Assembly: GCF_001295265.1 (NCBI RefSeq) | Contig: NZ_LJOD01000001.1 | Span: 310,001 to 374,000, forward strand | Length of the DNA stretch: 64,000 bases | Origin: Chryseobacterium indologenes | GTDB lineage: Bacteria; Bacteroidota; Bacteroidia; Flavobacteriales; Weeksellaceae | Reading direction: 5' to 3' | In this document: positions 33,966-43,300 of the stretch, piece by piece | Position numbering within the stretch: the stretch's first letter is position 1 | Layout: each line of letters starts with the position of its first letter | Translations under genes and position numbers: made by a program | Notes under the pieces: model-generated | The model's input: the letters and a program-made list of their open reading frames with translations, nothing else | Databases searched by the model: none | Told to the model about the DNA's origin: nothing

Positions 33966-34337
33966 TTATCTGTGCTGATCGATCAGGATCATATTTCCAT
34001 CCGGATCTTTAAGAAAAATATGCTCAGGTCCTGAGGTGGTTTCATCCACTGATTTATCAAGCTCAATTCCATTTTCTTTTAAATGCTTCTGAATCTCCCA
34101 GACATCGTCAAAAGATTCCAGATTATGAGCGTTTTCATCCCATCCCGGATTGAAGGTAAGCATATTTCCATCGAACATCGCCTGAAAAAGCCCGATCAAT
34201 GTGCTCCCGTTTTTCATGATCAGATAGTTCTGATCCATATTTCCGCCCATGGCAGAGAATCCCAGCTTTTCATAAAAATCTCTGGATTTCTGAAGGTCTT
34301 TTACGCTTAAGCTGAGTGAAAATACTCCTAATCTCAT
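33966..34337 (-). CDS. VOC superfamily protein
   Basis: 123 residues, one VOC domain. The first unit MRLGVFSLSLSVKDLQKSRDFYEKLGFSAM and the closing EHIFLKDPDGNMILIDQHR, with the conserved Asp-Pro-Asp-Gly-Asn turn before the last strand and a terminal metal-ligand-like region, are typical. It is a third VOC gene within 7 kb. It overlaps the upstream membrane-protein gene by 4 bp (ATGA), implying coupled translation. The substrate is unknown. Confidence 0.85.
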   Translation of the reverse strand: MRLGVFSLSLSVKDLQKSRDFYEKLGFSAMGGNMDQNYLIMKNGSTLIGLFQAMFDGNMLTFNPGWDENAHNLESFDDVWEIQKHLKENGIELDKSVDETTSGPEHIFLKDPDGNMILIDQHR

Positions 34338-34738
34338 ATTGTCTTTGTTTTTAAAGCGATTTTACTTCCTATAAATACAAGGCCCCATACTGCAATCCCC
34401 AAAATCCAGAACCAGATAGGAGTAGGCAGGGACATCATCATATAAATTGTAATCATGAGAAAAATAAGACCACAAACAGCAGCGGATGTGTGCTTTCCAT
34501 TGTCTGCTATTTTTGTAGCTGTATATCCGGAAACAAAAGCAGCCAGCGCATAGGCCAGAATAACGAAGAACAATGCCATAAAAGGGGCTGAGGCCACATA
34601 TTCTTTCATGGCTTCCATATCATTATTGCCTGCTGCGGCAGGTCTTGGATAGAGCATGTGTCCTATCTTTTCCACGATGGTTATACAGATGATCCCTATA
34701 ATGAGTCCTCCGGGAACAGCTAAGATTCTTCTTAACAT
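34334..34738 (-). CDS. Small four-helix membrane protein of unknown function
   Basis: 134 residues with four predicted membrane segments: about residues 5-25 (ILAVPGGLIIGIICITIVEKI), 52-72 (PFMALFFVILAYALAAFVSGYT), 85-102 (AAVCGLIFLMITIYMMMS) and 108-128 (WFWILGIAVWGLVFIGSKIAL). I do not assign it to a named family. It sits between the exported protein gene at 34741 (2-bp gap) and the VOC gene (4-bp overlap), all in one direction, so it is part of a compact operon that runs from 35682 to 33966. Confidence 0.8.
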   Translation of the reverse strand: MLRRILAVPGGLIIGIICITIVEKIGHMLYPRPAAAGNNDMEAMKEYVASAPFMALFFVILAYALAAFVSGYTATKIADNGKHTSAAVCGLIFLMITIYMMMSLPTPIWFWILGIAVWGLVFIGSKIALKTKTI

Positions 34739-34740
34739 AG

Positions 34741-35211
34741 TTATTGGTTTTTTAAGCGGGTTTTAAAGTCCAGTGTACCATCATAGCTTTTCCAGTCTCC
34801 CGTAAGTTCTATATCCTGATCTTCAATTTTTTCGGTTTTCTTATTCCATTTGAAGGTATAGGTAAATTTCCCTTTGAAAAGCCCTGAATGTTTTCCTTTA
34901 TTTTCTTCTGCCAGCTCATATTCTCCAAATACAATTCCTTTTCTCCTGGCATCTTTATATTTGGTAATGATAAATTTCCCTTCGAATTTTGCATAATTAT
35001 CATCAACAAGGGAATAACCGGAAACAAAATATTCCTGATCATTTTTCTTATTCTGCTCAGAAATGTTGATTTTCAGCTTTAATCCCTGCCCTTTGTCACC
35101 AATGGTTCCGGTGTAAGGTTTACTGCTGTTGAGCCAGACATTTGAAATATCCGGCATTTGTGCCCATGCAAAATTACAGGCAAGAATGAGGAGGTATAAA
35201 AGTTTTTTCAT
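34741..35211 (-). CDS. Exported beta-rich protein of unknown function
   Basis: 156 residues with a signal peptide (1-17, ending AWAQ). The mature protein is beta-rich and charged (LKLKINISEQNKKND, then YAKFEGKFIITKYKDARRKGIVFGEYEL, LFKGKFTYTFKWNKKTEKIED, GDWKSYDGTLDFKTRLKNQ). Strands repeat roughly every 12 residues as in small lipocalin- or calycin-like barrels. I do not recognise a family. It is 15 bp downstream of the DUF1569 gene and 2 bp upstream of the membrane-protein gene. Confidence 0.75.
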   Translation of the reverse strand: MKKLLYLLILACNFAWAQMPDISNVWLNSSKPYTGTIGDKGQGLKLKINISEQNKKNDQEYFVSGYSLVDDNYAKFEGKFIITKYKDARRKGIVFGEYELAEENKGKHSGLFKGKFTYTFKWNKKTEKIEDQDIELTGDWKSYDGTLDFKTRLKNQ

Positions 35212-35226
35212 AAGTGTAAGTGAAGT

Positions 35227-35682
35227 TTAAACTCCAAACTGGGCTAAGTGATGGTTCAGATGTTTAGCAAACATATTATTCCATTCCTGGGAAGTAAGTT
35301 TTCCGAAAGAAAAGGACTCCTTGCCATCAAAGGCATCCGGACCCAGCTGCTGAGTTTTCTGGATAAATCCAATCAGCCTTTTCTTTTCTTCTTCGAAATT
35401 TTTTCTTCCGGAGATCAGAAACTGCGGAGCCGTAGGGGAATCTCTCGGATATGCCTTTTCTCCGACTACTTTGGGTTTTACAAAAGTCTTCAGAATAAAT
35501 TTGGCGATAGCTCCCGGTTTTTTATGTTTTTCAGGTTCGTATACCATTTCATAAGATATACTGCAGTGTGCCAGCATCTGGTCTACTGTCATTTTCCCCC
35601 ATAAACCATGGGTATCTTCTACCAATCTGTTTATTCTATCTATATAGTTCTGAGCATCTTTTGCATCAAATACATTTTCCAT
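35227..35682 (-). CDS. DUF1569 / DinB-superfamily protein
   Basis: 151 residues, all alpha. The conserved His of the family appears in MTVDQMLAHCSISYEMVYE near residue 40, and another pair in NNMFAKHLNHHLAQFGV at the C-terminus; together they would make the three-histidine metal site of the DinB/YfiT fold. Members are often thiol transferases or metal-dependent proteins of unknown substrate. It is the first gene of the compact operon 35682-33966. A TATATTTG box lies 22 bp upstream of the start. Confidence 0.85.
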   Translation of the reverse strand: MENVFDAKDAQNYIDRINRLVEDTHGLWGKMTVDQMLAHCSISYEMVYEPEKHKKPGAIAKFILKTFVKPKVVGEKAYPRDSPTAPQFLISGRKNFEEEKKRLIGFIQKTQQLGPDAFDGKESFSFGKLTSQEWNNMFAKHLNHHLAQFGV

Positions 35683-35704
35683 AGTCTGTTAAATTATCTG
35701 AAAG

Positions 35705-35712
35705 CAAATATA
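35705..35712 (-). promoter_or_regulatory. Candidate -7 box of the DUF1569 operon
   Basis: TATATTTG on the minus strand would give a leader of about 19 nt. No exact -33 TTTG is present at the right spacing. Confidence 0.4.
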
Positions 35713-35855
35713 TCAGTTTTTTCTTTTGATTGGACAGGGTGATAAAAAGTTGTTGATTGTTTTTAACTGAAAATTAACCGCTGAAAATTACAGACAGGCG
35801 AAAGTATTTAAATAAGGGCAGCCGACAACTGAAAATTTATACATCACTTATCTTT

Positions 35856-37037
35856 CTACTCTTCTATCTGCTGCGGAGCTGCCTTTTTAAAAATAAACCA
35901 GAGTTTAATTTTTAAAGCCATCCACCCTATCACGGCATATACTCCCAAAAGAATGCTCAGGTGCTGTAAGTAAGGATAGGTAAGTTCCACGGAGCCTTTC
36001 TGTATTAAAAGAATTTTGAATGCCTGAAGAAACGGGGTAAGCGGGATGATGTTTGCGATAAACTGTACAAAAGCGGGCATCGCACTTAACGGCCAGGTAA
36101 ATCCACTGATAATAAATGCCGGTGAAGCAATGACCATCAGGATCTGTGTAGCTTTCAGCGCATCCGGGATAAGGATACTGATGAATACTCCCAAAAAGGA
36201 TACTGACCCCACAAAAACGGACGTCAGAAGGATGAAGTTGAATATTCCTTCCGGCATCGGAACCCGGAATATCATATGCATAAAGTAGTAGATGCTTACA
36301 ATAAGAATAGAAAATATCCAGATGGGGATTACTTTAATAAGCATTGTCGGGAAAGCCCATTTTTTCATTTTAAGGTATTCCTTTACAAAGGAACCTCTTT
36401 CAAACTCGGCAGCAAAACTTACCGCCATTGCAAGAAGGATGACCTGCTGCAGAACAACTGCCAGCATAGCAGGCCACATGAAAATCAGGTAATTTCCGGT
36501 AGTGTTGAAAAGGGTTATATAGTTAGCTTTGAAAGGTTCGTACTGGGTTGCAGCCTTGGTTGCAGGCATTCCGGCTTTCTGTAAAGCTTTTATGGAAGCT
36601 CCGGCAGAGAATGTTCCTATGGTCAGCTGTAGTGCTTTGGAAGCAAAGTTTGCCGTAAGAACATTTCCGGTATTGATGTATACATTGAGTTCGGGGTATT
36701 TTTTCTGGAGCATATCTGCTTCAAATCTGGACGGAATGACAACCACTGCCGCTGCTTCATGCCGGATCACCTCATCTTTCATGCTGAGCGGTTCCTGAAC
36801 ATATTTTATAATTCTGATGCTTTTGTTATCATCCAGCATATCCGTCAGCTGGCTGGACAAAGGTGTATTGTCTCTATCAATGACCAATACAGGTGTATTT
36901 TCAACTTTTCCGCTTTTATAAACGAATCCTAACAGGGTGGCATAAAATACCGGGGCCAGAAAAAATACGGTCCTTAAGGTAGAATTACCTATAAAAAGTC
37001 TGAATTCACGTTTTAAAAGCCGGAAAAATTCTTTCAT
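35856..37037 (-). CDS. ABC-2 type transporter permease of an efflux system
   Basis: 393 residues with the ABC-2 membrane architecture of the YhhJ/YbhR type: one N-terminal membrane helix (about residues 20-40), a periplasmic domain to about residue 170 (VLVIDRDNTPLSSQLTDMLDDNKSIRI), then five helices to the C-terminus including the conserved FIISGFTWPLSAMPAFVQFIANIIPLTPFLQA segment. It is encoded 1 bp behind the HlyD-like gene and should export a drug, lipid or other compound together with it and TolC. No ATP-binding gene is in this operon, and the protein has no nucleotide-binding domain of its own, so the ATPase must come from elsewhere. Confidence 0.9.
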   Translation of the reverse strand: MKEFFRLLKREFRLFIGNSTLRTVFFLAPVFYATLLGFVYKSGKVENTPVLVIDRDNTPLSSQLTDMLDDNKSIRIIKYVQEPLSMKDEVIRHEAAAVVVIPSRFEADMLQKKYPELNVYINTGNVLTANFASKALQLTIGTFSAGASIKALQKAGMPATKAATQYEPFKANYITLFNTTGNYLIFMWPAMLAVVLQQVILLAMAVSFAAEFERGSFVKEYLKMKKWAFPTMLIKVIPIWIFSILIVSIYYFMHMIFRVPMPEGIFNFILLTSVFVGSVSFLGVFISILIPDALKATQILMVIASPAFIISGFTWPLSAMPAFVQFIANIIPLTPFLQAFKILLIQKGSVELTYPYLQHLSILLGVYAVIGWMALKIKLWFIFKKAAPQQIEE

Positions 37038-37038
37038 C

Positions 37039-37995
37039 TTATTTCAGAATAACATTAGCATTGACTAAAATATTTTTAGCCTTATTCATATCTTTAGGTT
37101 TTACTTTGATCTCGTATACGGCATCCTGGAGCTGGTAATCCGGATAAGCGGTGGTAATATCTGCATATCTTGTCAGCTGTTTGATGTATACAATAGTTCC
37201 GGCCAGGTTTTCTTTATTGTAAACCACCTGCATATTGACTTCCTGTCCTTTTTTATATTTTGCAATGGCACTTTCGGGAACGGTAAACCTGAAATATGTG
37301 CTTTCCGGAATATAGCCGTTGAATAAAGCAAAACCTGCGGTTGCCAGCTCTCCCGTATTCAGGCTGATGGTTTCTATTTCCATATCATTGGTGGCAATTA
37401 CATACCGCTCGGAATAAGCTACATTGGCTTCCTGAAGCGCTCCTCTTGCCTGTGATGCCTGTCCGGCTGCCATTTCCACTTTTTCTACGCGGGTTCCTCT
37501 TTTTACGTCATCCAGTTCCGCTACCACAGCATCATATTGTGCTTTTGCCCCCTGAAGCTTTGCGTATATTTCATCATGAGCCTGAGGAGACATCAGACTA
37601 TCACGGAACATATTGTTGGCTCTTCTATAGGATTTCTGAGCAAATTCATACTGCTCTTTCAGGCCTTTATATTTTGCCTGAAGCTGTCTCAGCTGATCTG
37701 CAGTTGCTCCGTTCTTAGCCATTTGTTCCTGGGCCGTGGCCGCATTTACTGCACCCTGAGCCTGAGCTATTTTTGCAGAAACTTCCGGCACATCCAGCTG
37801 TGCGAGGGTATCCCCTTTTTTTACGGTCTGCCCTTCGGTAACATATATTTTAACAATTCTTCCGGTTACTTTCGGAGCAAAGGAGATTACGTCTTTTTTG
37901 GTTTTCCCTTCGGAATCGTTAAGATTTTCTTTTTTTTCACCACAGCTCCCTAATAGAAAAAGAGCTGCAAAGAGTATGGGTATATTTTTATGCAT
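37039..37995 (-). CDS. HlyD-family periplasmic adaptor lipoprotein
   Basis: 318 residues from the ATG at 37995, chosen over a longer frame that would overlap the TolC gene and lack a signal at its N-terminus. The lipobox LGSC gives an acylated Cys near 18. Next come a biotinyl-lipoyl half-motif (GRIVKIYVTEGQTVKKGDTLAQLDVPE), a long coiled-coil hairpin from about residue 70 to 170 rich in Ala, Gln and Lys, and the second half with beta-barrel (MEIETISLNTGELATAGFALFNGYIPES). This is the membrane fusion protein that links the inner-membrane permease to the TolC-type channel. It lies 22 bp behind tolC and 1 bp before the permease. Confidence 0.92.
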   Translation of the reverse strand: MHKNIPILFAALFLLGSCGEKKENLNDSEGKTKKDVISFAPKVTGRIVKIYVTEGQTVKKGDTLAQLDVPEVSAKIAQAQGAVNAATAQEQMAKNGATADQLRQLQAKYKGLKEQYEFAQKSYRRANNMFRDSLMSPQAHDEIYAKLQGAKAQYDAVVAELDDVKRGTRVEKVEMAAGQASQARGALQEANVAYSERYVIATNDMEIETISLNTGELATAGFALFNGYIPESTYFRFTVPESAIAKYKKGQEVNMQVVYNKENLAGTIVYIKQLTRYADITTAYPDYQLQDAVYEIKVKPKDMNKAKNILVNANVILK

Positions 37996-38017
37996 CGTTT
38001 TAAGGGTAAGGAGTTCA

Positions 38018-39427
38018 TTAATAAAGTTTGGCCACATCCAGTTCCTGGGTAGATCTCATCAGTTCAATTCCGGCTCTTCTCTGGTTGAATACAGCGTTTT
38101 GATATTCAAGTTCTGCTGCTTCAAGATCATTTTCAGCATCAATCAGCTGGGAAGATTTGCTCATTCCGTACCTGAATTCTTTCTCCGCCTGCACCAAAGC
38201 ATTTTTTGCCAGTTCTTTTTCTTTTGCTTTCAGCTCAATCTGTGCAGTGGCAATATCATAATTGGTTTGGTTGTTAGCCAGATTTAGGGTTAATTTTTTC
38301 ACGGCATCTTCTTTTTTGTTCTGGAGGACTTCTTTCCCAATCCGTGCGGTTTCTTCTGCATGTTTTCCTTCTTTTCCGTCAAAAATTTCCCATTTGAAGC
38401 CTACTCCGGCAGTGAGCAACGGAAGGACATTTATGTTATTTGGCCGCCAGTCCAGCTTTGCCCCGCCGTAACCTATTTCCGGAATAGCAGGAATGATATT
38501 TTCAGAGGTTCTGATTCTACTGCCATAGAGCCCAATGTAATAAGCTGAAGCCATCAACTGTACTTTTGGAATCATCCACGTTCTTTCTGCTTTGATTTTG
38601 TAATCTGCAGCGGTAATTCCGTGTTCAAGGGCTCTGATTTCTGCTCTCTGTTCAATTCCTTTTTCAGGGGATATAAGATCTACAGGTGAAAGTACCGGAT
38701 CAATCATTCTGAGACGATCTCTGCTGATACCGGTAAGAATATAAAGCTGGGTAAGAAGAAGCTCTTTTTTGCCTTCATATTCTACCATTTTAGCATTCAG
38801 TGTTGCCTGAGCCAGTTCTATTTTCTTATGATCGTACGGAGTAATGAGGCCGTAACCTAGAGCTTTATCTGCTGTTTTTCTGTTGATATCCAGCCTTTTT
38901 TTGCTTTCATCCAGTACTTTTTTAGACTGATGAATTAATGCCAGCTGATCATAGGCTTTGGAAATACTGGCCACCACATCATCTTTTGTTTTTTCCAGAA
39001 GAATATCTTCGGATATTTTCTTTTCCTCAACCGCTTTTTTCATGTATTTCACCTTACCGCCTGAATAGAGGAGCATTTTAGCTTCTGCTTTGGCAATTCC
39101 GGAGAAACCGGATATATTGAGGTTGTTATTAAAGCTGCCTTCCGGAATGTTGATGAAAGGTCTGAGGTTAATTTCCGGCGATGTAAGTCTGGTGGTTGCA
39201 TTAAGATACCCGACCTGTCCGCTTACTTCTAATGTAGGCAGAAAGATGTCTTTCAGTTTGTGTTCGTCAAGATCGGTGAGTTTATTCTGTGTGATCTGCA
39301 TTTTCAGATCAGAATCGCGAACCATGGCACTATCCAGCAGCTCCTTAAAATCAGGGGCAGACTGTGCCCAGCCAAAAGCAGGGAAAGCCAGAAAACTAAA
39401 CGTAAAAATCAATAAATTGTTTTTCAT
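38018..39427 (-). CDS. TolC-family outer-membrane efflux protein
   Basis: 469 residues with a signal peptide (1-21, ending GWAQ). It shows the two OEP repeats of long helices and short strands, for instance DKALGYGLITPYDHKKIELAQATLNAKM in the first repeat and AEKEFRYGMSKSSQLIDAENDLEAAELEYQNAVFNQ in the second. It forms a trimeric channel through the outer membrane and is the first gene of the efflux operon with HlyD and the permease. A TATATTTG box 15 bp upstream may drive the operon. The substrate is unknown. Confidence 0.92.
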   Translation of the reverse strand: MKNNLLIFTFSFLAFPAFGWAQSAPDFKELLDSAMVRDSDLKMQITQNKLTDLDEHKLKDIFLPTLEVSGQVGYLNATTRLTSPEINLRPFINIPEGSFNNNLNISGFSGIAKAEAKMLLYSGGKVKYMKKAVEEKKISEDILLEKTKDDVVASISKAYDQLALIHQSKKVLDESKKRLDINRKTADKALGYGLITPYDHKKIELAQATLNAKMVEYEGKKELLLTQLYILTGISRDRLRMIDPVLSPVDLISPEKGIEQRAEIRALEHGITAADYKIKAERTWMIPKVQLMASAYYIGLYGSRIRTSENIIPAIPEIGYGGAKLDWRPNNINVLPLLTAGVGFKWEIFDGKEGKHAEETARIGKEVLQNKKEDAVKKLTLNLANNQTNYDIATAQIELKAKEKELAKNALVQAEKEFRYGMSKSSQLIDAENDLEAAELEYQNAVFNQRRAGIELMRSTQELDVAKLY

Positions 39428-39711
39428 GGTTTATGTTTATAACAAATATAATGCAAAAAAATGTTAATTCGTTGCCGATATACATCAAAAATGAGTGAAT
39501 TTAAAATACGTTTAAAATACGTTTAGTTTTAACACCTTATTTAACATAACTATAGAGCAATTGTTTAATTTTAATTTAAGAGATGTTTTAAAGGAAAAAA
39601 AATCAGTTTTTGTAAACGCAAAGCTTGATGTAGGGGTAATATTGATTTTTAAGGGAGCTTTTTTTGACTTGATGAAGCGGATGTTTTTTTGTTGATAATA
39701 GCTATAAAAAC
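39428..39711. other. Intergenic stretch between the efflux operon and the ecotin terminator
   Basis: About 280 bp, AT-rich, without a supportable gene. It contains the candidate promoter box for the efflux operon (39443-39450) and a near-duplicate AAAATACGTTT motif (about 39502-39524) whose role is unclear. Confidence 0.5.
39443..39450 (-). promoter_or_regulatory. Candidate -7 box of the efflux operon
   Basis: TATATTTG on the minus strand, 15 bp before the TolC start; a short leader of about 10-12 nt would result. No exact -33 TTTG is at 18-21 bp. Confidence 0.4.
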
Positions 39712-39741
39712 AAACCTCCCCACATTTCTGCGGGGAGGTTT
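39712..39741 (-). terminator. Terminator of the macroglobulin-ecotin unit
   Basis: Perfect GC-rich stem AAACCTCCCC / GGGGAGGTTT with a 10-nt loop and T runs on both sides. It lies 30 bp behind the ecotin stop, and is the first strong terminator after the long macroglobulin gene. Confidence 0.9.
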
Positions 39742-39770
39742 TTATGTACTGCTGTTCAGATTATTTCTGA

Positions 39771-40259
39771 TTATTTCTGAACGGCTGTCTTCATTTTGGC
39801 ATCAGGGCGTAAAACTCTGTAACGTACTTCTAAATCTTTCGGTACGTAGAATACTAACGGCAGCTTGCTGTTGTATTGTACGATCTGCGGCTGAAGGGTT
39901 ACAAATTTTTTCGTAAGCTTCTTATCAGGGCAAGCCATTAGTGTTCCGCCTGTTTCTCCGTTAGATTCTACTTCATAGTAGTTGTACCCCCATCCCTGAA
40001 GGTCCTGGGTTTTCACATTTCCCATCAGGAAGTATTTGTTACAGTCTAACATTTTTTCAGCACCTACAAAGAATTCTACTTTTAAATCTGCTTCATTTTT
40101 TACAACAGGCAGCTGAACGTACACCTGCTTGTATCCTTCTTTAGCTTTTGGGAACATTTGAATTTCCAGCTTCTCAAACTTTTCAGCCTTCTTTTGTGCG
40201 AAAGCATTTACACCTGCAAGCATTACCAATCCTGTAATTAAAGTTTTTGAAAATCTCAT
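39771..40259 (-). CDS. eco: Ecotin, serine protease inhibitor
   Basis: 162 residues with a signal peptide (1-22, ending AFAQ). Ecotin dimers in the periplasm inhibit trypsin-fold serine proteases, including neutrophil elastase in known examples. The reactive loop is visible as GGTLMACPD: Met108 is the P1 residue, and Cys110 should pair with Cys73 (in EKMLDCNKYF), as in the E. coli protein. The segments KLEIQMFPKAKEGYKQVYVQLP, GWGYNYYEVESNG and the C-terminal LPLVFYVPKDLEVRYRVLRP match the family throughout. It lies 43 bp behind the alpha-2-macroglobulin gene in the same orientation and ends at a strong terminator, so the two inhibitors are likely co-expressed. Confidence 0.95.
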   Translation of the reverse strand: MRFSKTLITGLVMLAGVNAFAQKKAEKFEKLEIQMFPKAKEGYKQVYVQLPVVKNEADLKVEFFVGAEKMLDCNKYFLMGNVKTQDLQGWGYNYYEVESNGETGGTLMACPDKKLTKKFVTLQPQIVQYNSKLPLVFYVPKDLEVRYRVLRPDAKMKTAVQK

Positions 40260-40302
40260 TTTGTTTTATTTTAAAATTTTACTACTTCCCTATAGCCAAA
40301 AA

Positions 40303-43300
40303 TCATTCCAAAATAGAAACTGTTGTTCCTTTTGTATGTGAATTCATCTGCGGTGCATAGTAATTCTGCATTGTGGTAATCCCATTGGAGAACTTCCCTG
40401 AAGCATTGGCAACCACATCATATTCAAACACATACTTTCCTTTCAGCATATACTGAATATAGAAGTTAGCAGAGGCATCTTTAGTAGACTGATAATACCC
40501 TAAATTATTTTTCCACTGGTATCCGGACAGCACATCTACGGGTTCAAATCCGGCTGCACGCATATCCTTGATATGGATGAACTCCATTGCGCGGTCTGTA
40601 TTCAGGATCATTCTTACCGTTACCTTATCTCCTACTTTCAGCGGAGTTTCAGAAGAAATTTTCTGAAGTTCTTCGCCATTGACTGTTTTTATCTTTTTGT
40701 ACAGTTCTTTGGTCACAGAAATGTAACTTTCGGAAGATTTGATCTTATCCAGATCTTCATAATACTGCCAGAACAGTCCTCCCTGAACAATTCCAGGTCC
40801 CGGTTTTGTAATGGTAACAGTTGCTAATTTTTTATCTACAGCATCTGTTTTTACGGCAGATTTCACATATCCTGCTGCCTGGGTTTGTGGAGATAGTTCT
40901 TTTCCGCCCCAAACGATTGTAGCTTTATCACTTTCGGCACCGGTCCATGATTTTCCAGAGTTCAGGATCGTAAAGATCACTTCTGACGTTCCTCTTGAGC
41001 TGCCCCATGAGTTTACTTCTTTCTGGGTTACCAGCCAGATTTTCATCTCTTCAATGAACTTCTGGTCATTAGCCTTCAGCTTATTGAACGCTTCCAAAGC
41101 TCCTGCATGGTTCACTACTTTTGATCCGAACCATCCCCAGTCGTTCAGGTTTTGCTTCCAGTAAACGCCCTGTGTTTTGGTATCTGTGGAAGTTTCTTTC
41201 AGGTAATTCATCAGTTTATCTGAAACGTCTTTCAAGCCATAATCATTCATCAGCAATGCGGCACGGTGAAGTCCGAAGAAAGTAAAATCTGTGATCTTTG
41301 CGGTTTTTGCCTTCTGTTTTACCAATGATTTCAATGTGGCTCCTTTTCCTTTTAAAGGGTATTGACTCTCCCAATAATTTCGGGTATCAAGATAATCCAT
41401 CGTCCAGTTATTCCATACATTTTCTTTTTTCACATCCCAGTATCTGCTGACTTCATTATCCACATACTGAACCAGTTTTGCAACAAGCTCCTTCTGTTCT
41501 GTTCCCTGGTAATCTTTTACATTGTCCTTTAGCCATGAATTGATCTTTCCTAAGTTTTTAAGAATGTATAAAGACGTTCCGTATGAACTAGGGTACCCGG
41601 AATACCATGAGAATCCGCCATCAGGGTTCTGCAGTTTTATCAAATCTTTCCAGCTCTGGCTGATGGAGTTTCTCATCATATTCACATCAAACAATAATGC
41701 CAATTTCTGCATCTGCTCATTTTCGTCTTTACTTTCCAGCACCCAAGGGGTTTCTTCCAGTAAAAGCTGTTTCAGTTCCTGGTTTTTCTCAAGGTTTGAG
41801 TTTAATAATCCTTTGTTCTGGTATTCTTCAAAAACGGTTTTCATTTTTGGATTGGCCCTGAAGATTTCAGAGGCTAAAACATCCGCAAACCATTTGTTGA
41901 ACACGACATCGGCAGAATTATTCTGATCATTTTTCAGGCTTGGCAACGCAAACATGATCTCCCAGATCGGATTCGTCGTTAGTTCTAATGTGTTAGATAC
42001 GTTAGAAATTGTTGTTGATGTGGTATTTTTAAGGTTTTCCAGAACAAATGTTTTGGTTTCTCCTTCTTTTACAAAAACAGGAACCGCATCTGTTACCAGC
42101 ATTCTGTTCGGAAGTACCGCTACTGCCTGCTGCTCACCATCCGAGTAAGCCCCGGCCTTGGCAACCACTTTCATGATGATGGACGAAACATTATCCGGAA
42201 CCTTCAGCTTCCACGTCAGGGCAGAATTTCCGTTTTCGCTTAAATTAAAGTTCTGAGCTCCTGCATTGATCCCGAATTTTGAAGTAATGTTCTCATTGGT
42301 GAAAGCATCCAGAATCTGTAGTTCTGCAGAACCGCTTAATTTTTTATCGGTAAGATTCGATAGTTTAGACTGAAGATTCAGTTCGTCACCCTCTCTCAGG
42401 AATCTTGGATAATTAGGGGTTACAGAGAATTCTTTCTGGGTCACCACCTGTTTTTCCAGTACAGCTGCTCTGGCATCTTTCGTATGGGCCAGGAACATCA
42501 GCTTCCATTTTGTAAGGGCTTCCGGAGAAGTAAACTCAAAGCTTACGTTTCCTTCGGCGTCGGTTTTCAGATCGGGATAGAAGAAGGCTGTTTCGTTCAG
42601 ATTCTGACGTACAGGGACTTTTTCCAGCGATTCTTTTTGTTCAGCCTGATCATCAATATCTAATACTCCTTCAGCATCTGCTGCCTGAGCCTCAACTTTC
42701 ATTGCTTTTTTCTGCCCATATCCCACCATCACAACTTCATCAATGCTTGCTTCTTTAGCAACGGCAGCGGGAGCAGGAACAGGAGCAATTTTGTTACGGG
42801 CTAAACGTCCTCCATTTCCAGCTGTGCCATAGGCATAAATATCATTGTCAAACCAGTTAAAGCCCGGAACCTGCACATATTTACCGTTATAGTATTTCAA
42901 TCTTTTCTGATAATAAGCCTGCTGCAAATAGTCTCCGATTTCATAGGAGGTGATGAGAGTATAAGGCATATAAAGCTTCTGCCAGCTGAAACTGTTAACG
43001 GCAAACTGATCCAGCGACATATCATACATATTGGCCAGTACCTCAGCATTTACTTTTTCTTTGTCATTTCCGGAAACTTTTACGCTCCATTTTTCTTTGG
43101 AACCGGGTTCCAGCTTATCTCTGAAGGTTATGGTTTCTATTTTCAGAGGCTGTTCCGTATCTTTTATTTTCAGAACTACAGATTTTGTCTGTACATCATT
43201 GAATGCAACAATCTGGAACTGAATATTCAACGCTGAAATCCCCTTATCTTTTGGAATGTCTATGGTATATTCCAACACCCCTTTTTTAAGCTTATGAGTT

